Source: SIG480 sp045537045
GTDB lineage: Bacteria > Bacillota > Clostridia > Oscillospirales > JAAYXM01
Direction: 5' to 3'
Length of the DNA stretch: 36,458 nt
Assembly: GCA_045537045.1 (NCBI GenBank)
Contig: JAZSOS010000004.1
Coordinates: forward strand, 1 to 36,458
Part shown: positions 36,420-36,458 of the stretch, in pieces
Layout of the letters: every line of letters starts with the position of its first letter
Numbering within the stretch: the first letter of the stretch is position 1
The notes under the pieces: generated by a model
Databases searched by the model: none
The model's input: the letters and a program-made list of their open reading frames with translations, nothing else
Told to the model about the DNA's origin: nothing
Made by a program: the position numbers and the translations under genes

Positions 36420-36458
36420 ATGCCTAAGGCAACAGTTTATGATATGACCGGTAAGGCT
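36420..36458 (+). CDS. rplD: Ribosomal protein L4, N-terminal fragment
   Basis: Thirteen codons, MPKATVYDMTGKA, then the window ends. The start resembles L4 and the position after rplC fits the S10 operon order. GAAAGGAG lies 10 bases upstream. L4 is the regulator of this operon in E. coli. Confidence 0.85.
   Translation, partial: MPKATVYDMTGKA

Noticed and set aside
1..36458. Prophage, integrative element or defence island
   Set aside because: No integrase, phage structural, transposase, restriction, retron or Cas-like protein was found among the genes.

Overview
The window is chromosomal DNA from a spore-forming member of the Clostridia (Bacillota). Evidence for this is an alpha/beta-type small acid-soluble spore protein, a 23-residue SpoVM-like peptide, TrmFO, RNase J, DUF4364, DUF4330, PyrR and a CsaB-type pyruvyl transferase, together with promoters of the TTGACA-17-TATAAT kind and AGGAGG ribosome binding sites. 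Genus and species cannot be read from the sequence. I see no rRNA, no intact transposase, no CRISPR array, no prophage and no recognisable defence locus.

Layout. 1-3533: a tight housekeeping run, trmFO (partial), plsX, rnc and a radical SAM gene, with overlapping stops and starts. 3540-6950: a glycine riboswitch controlling a Na+/alanine-glycine symporter, then a Na+/proline symporter. 6954-10958: a two-OB-fold SSB-like protein (minus), a CNNM/CorC transporter behind a long leader with a small acidic ORF, pyrR (minus) and a frameshifted AraC-type regulator. 10973-13498: acpP and a cysteine desulfurase (minus), the latter behind a leader made almost wholly of a 277-bp inverted-repeat element; then a promoter-to-tandem-terminator unit without a real ORF. 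13499-18016: MATE exporter, oligoendopeptidase F, a 48-residue membrane protein, SpoVM, AEC transporter. 18052-19350: PrsA-like lipoprotein foldase. 19378-19918: small divergent XRE regulator/DUF1540-like pair around a large perfect palindrome. 20006-23700: highly expressed gap and tkt, with tRNA-Pro between them and a direct repeat that copies the 5' end of that tRNA. 23723-24203: remnant of a probable lyxose isomerase start, then the spore protein gene. 24294-29911: envelope polysaccharide locus (O-antigen-ligase-like protein, DUF4330, a GT4-CsaB fusion, a TuaH-like glycosyltransferase). 29992-31230: a protein with a phosphohexomutase-like plan lacking the catalytic loops. 31235-33840: RNase J behind a structured leader, and DUF4364. 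33855-34870: a CAT-anticodon tRNA, a hairpin array with a four-helix-bundle (S23-type) gene, and a broken HTH gene. 35005-36458: start of the S10 ribosomal protein operon with a leader that looks like an attenuator.

How the parts fit. Most of the content is core metabolism, translation and envelope synthesis. Accessory signal is concentrated at the intergenic insertions: the 12.4-13.4 kb stretch, the XRE/DUF1540 island, the tRNA-Pro repeat and the four-helix-bundle/hairpin-array element. The envelope locus probably assembles and pyruvylates a secondary cell-wall polymer. Twenty-one sigma-A-type promoters could be placed by eye, all with 17-nt spacers. The most unusual items are the hairpin array paired with the S23-like gene, the pseudo-phosphohexomutase, the leader RNAs (desulfurase, RNase J, S10, CNNM) and two genes each broken at a homopolymer with slippery character.
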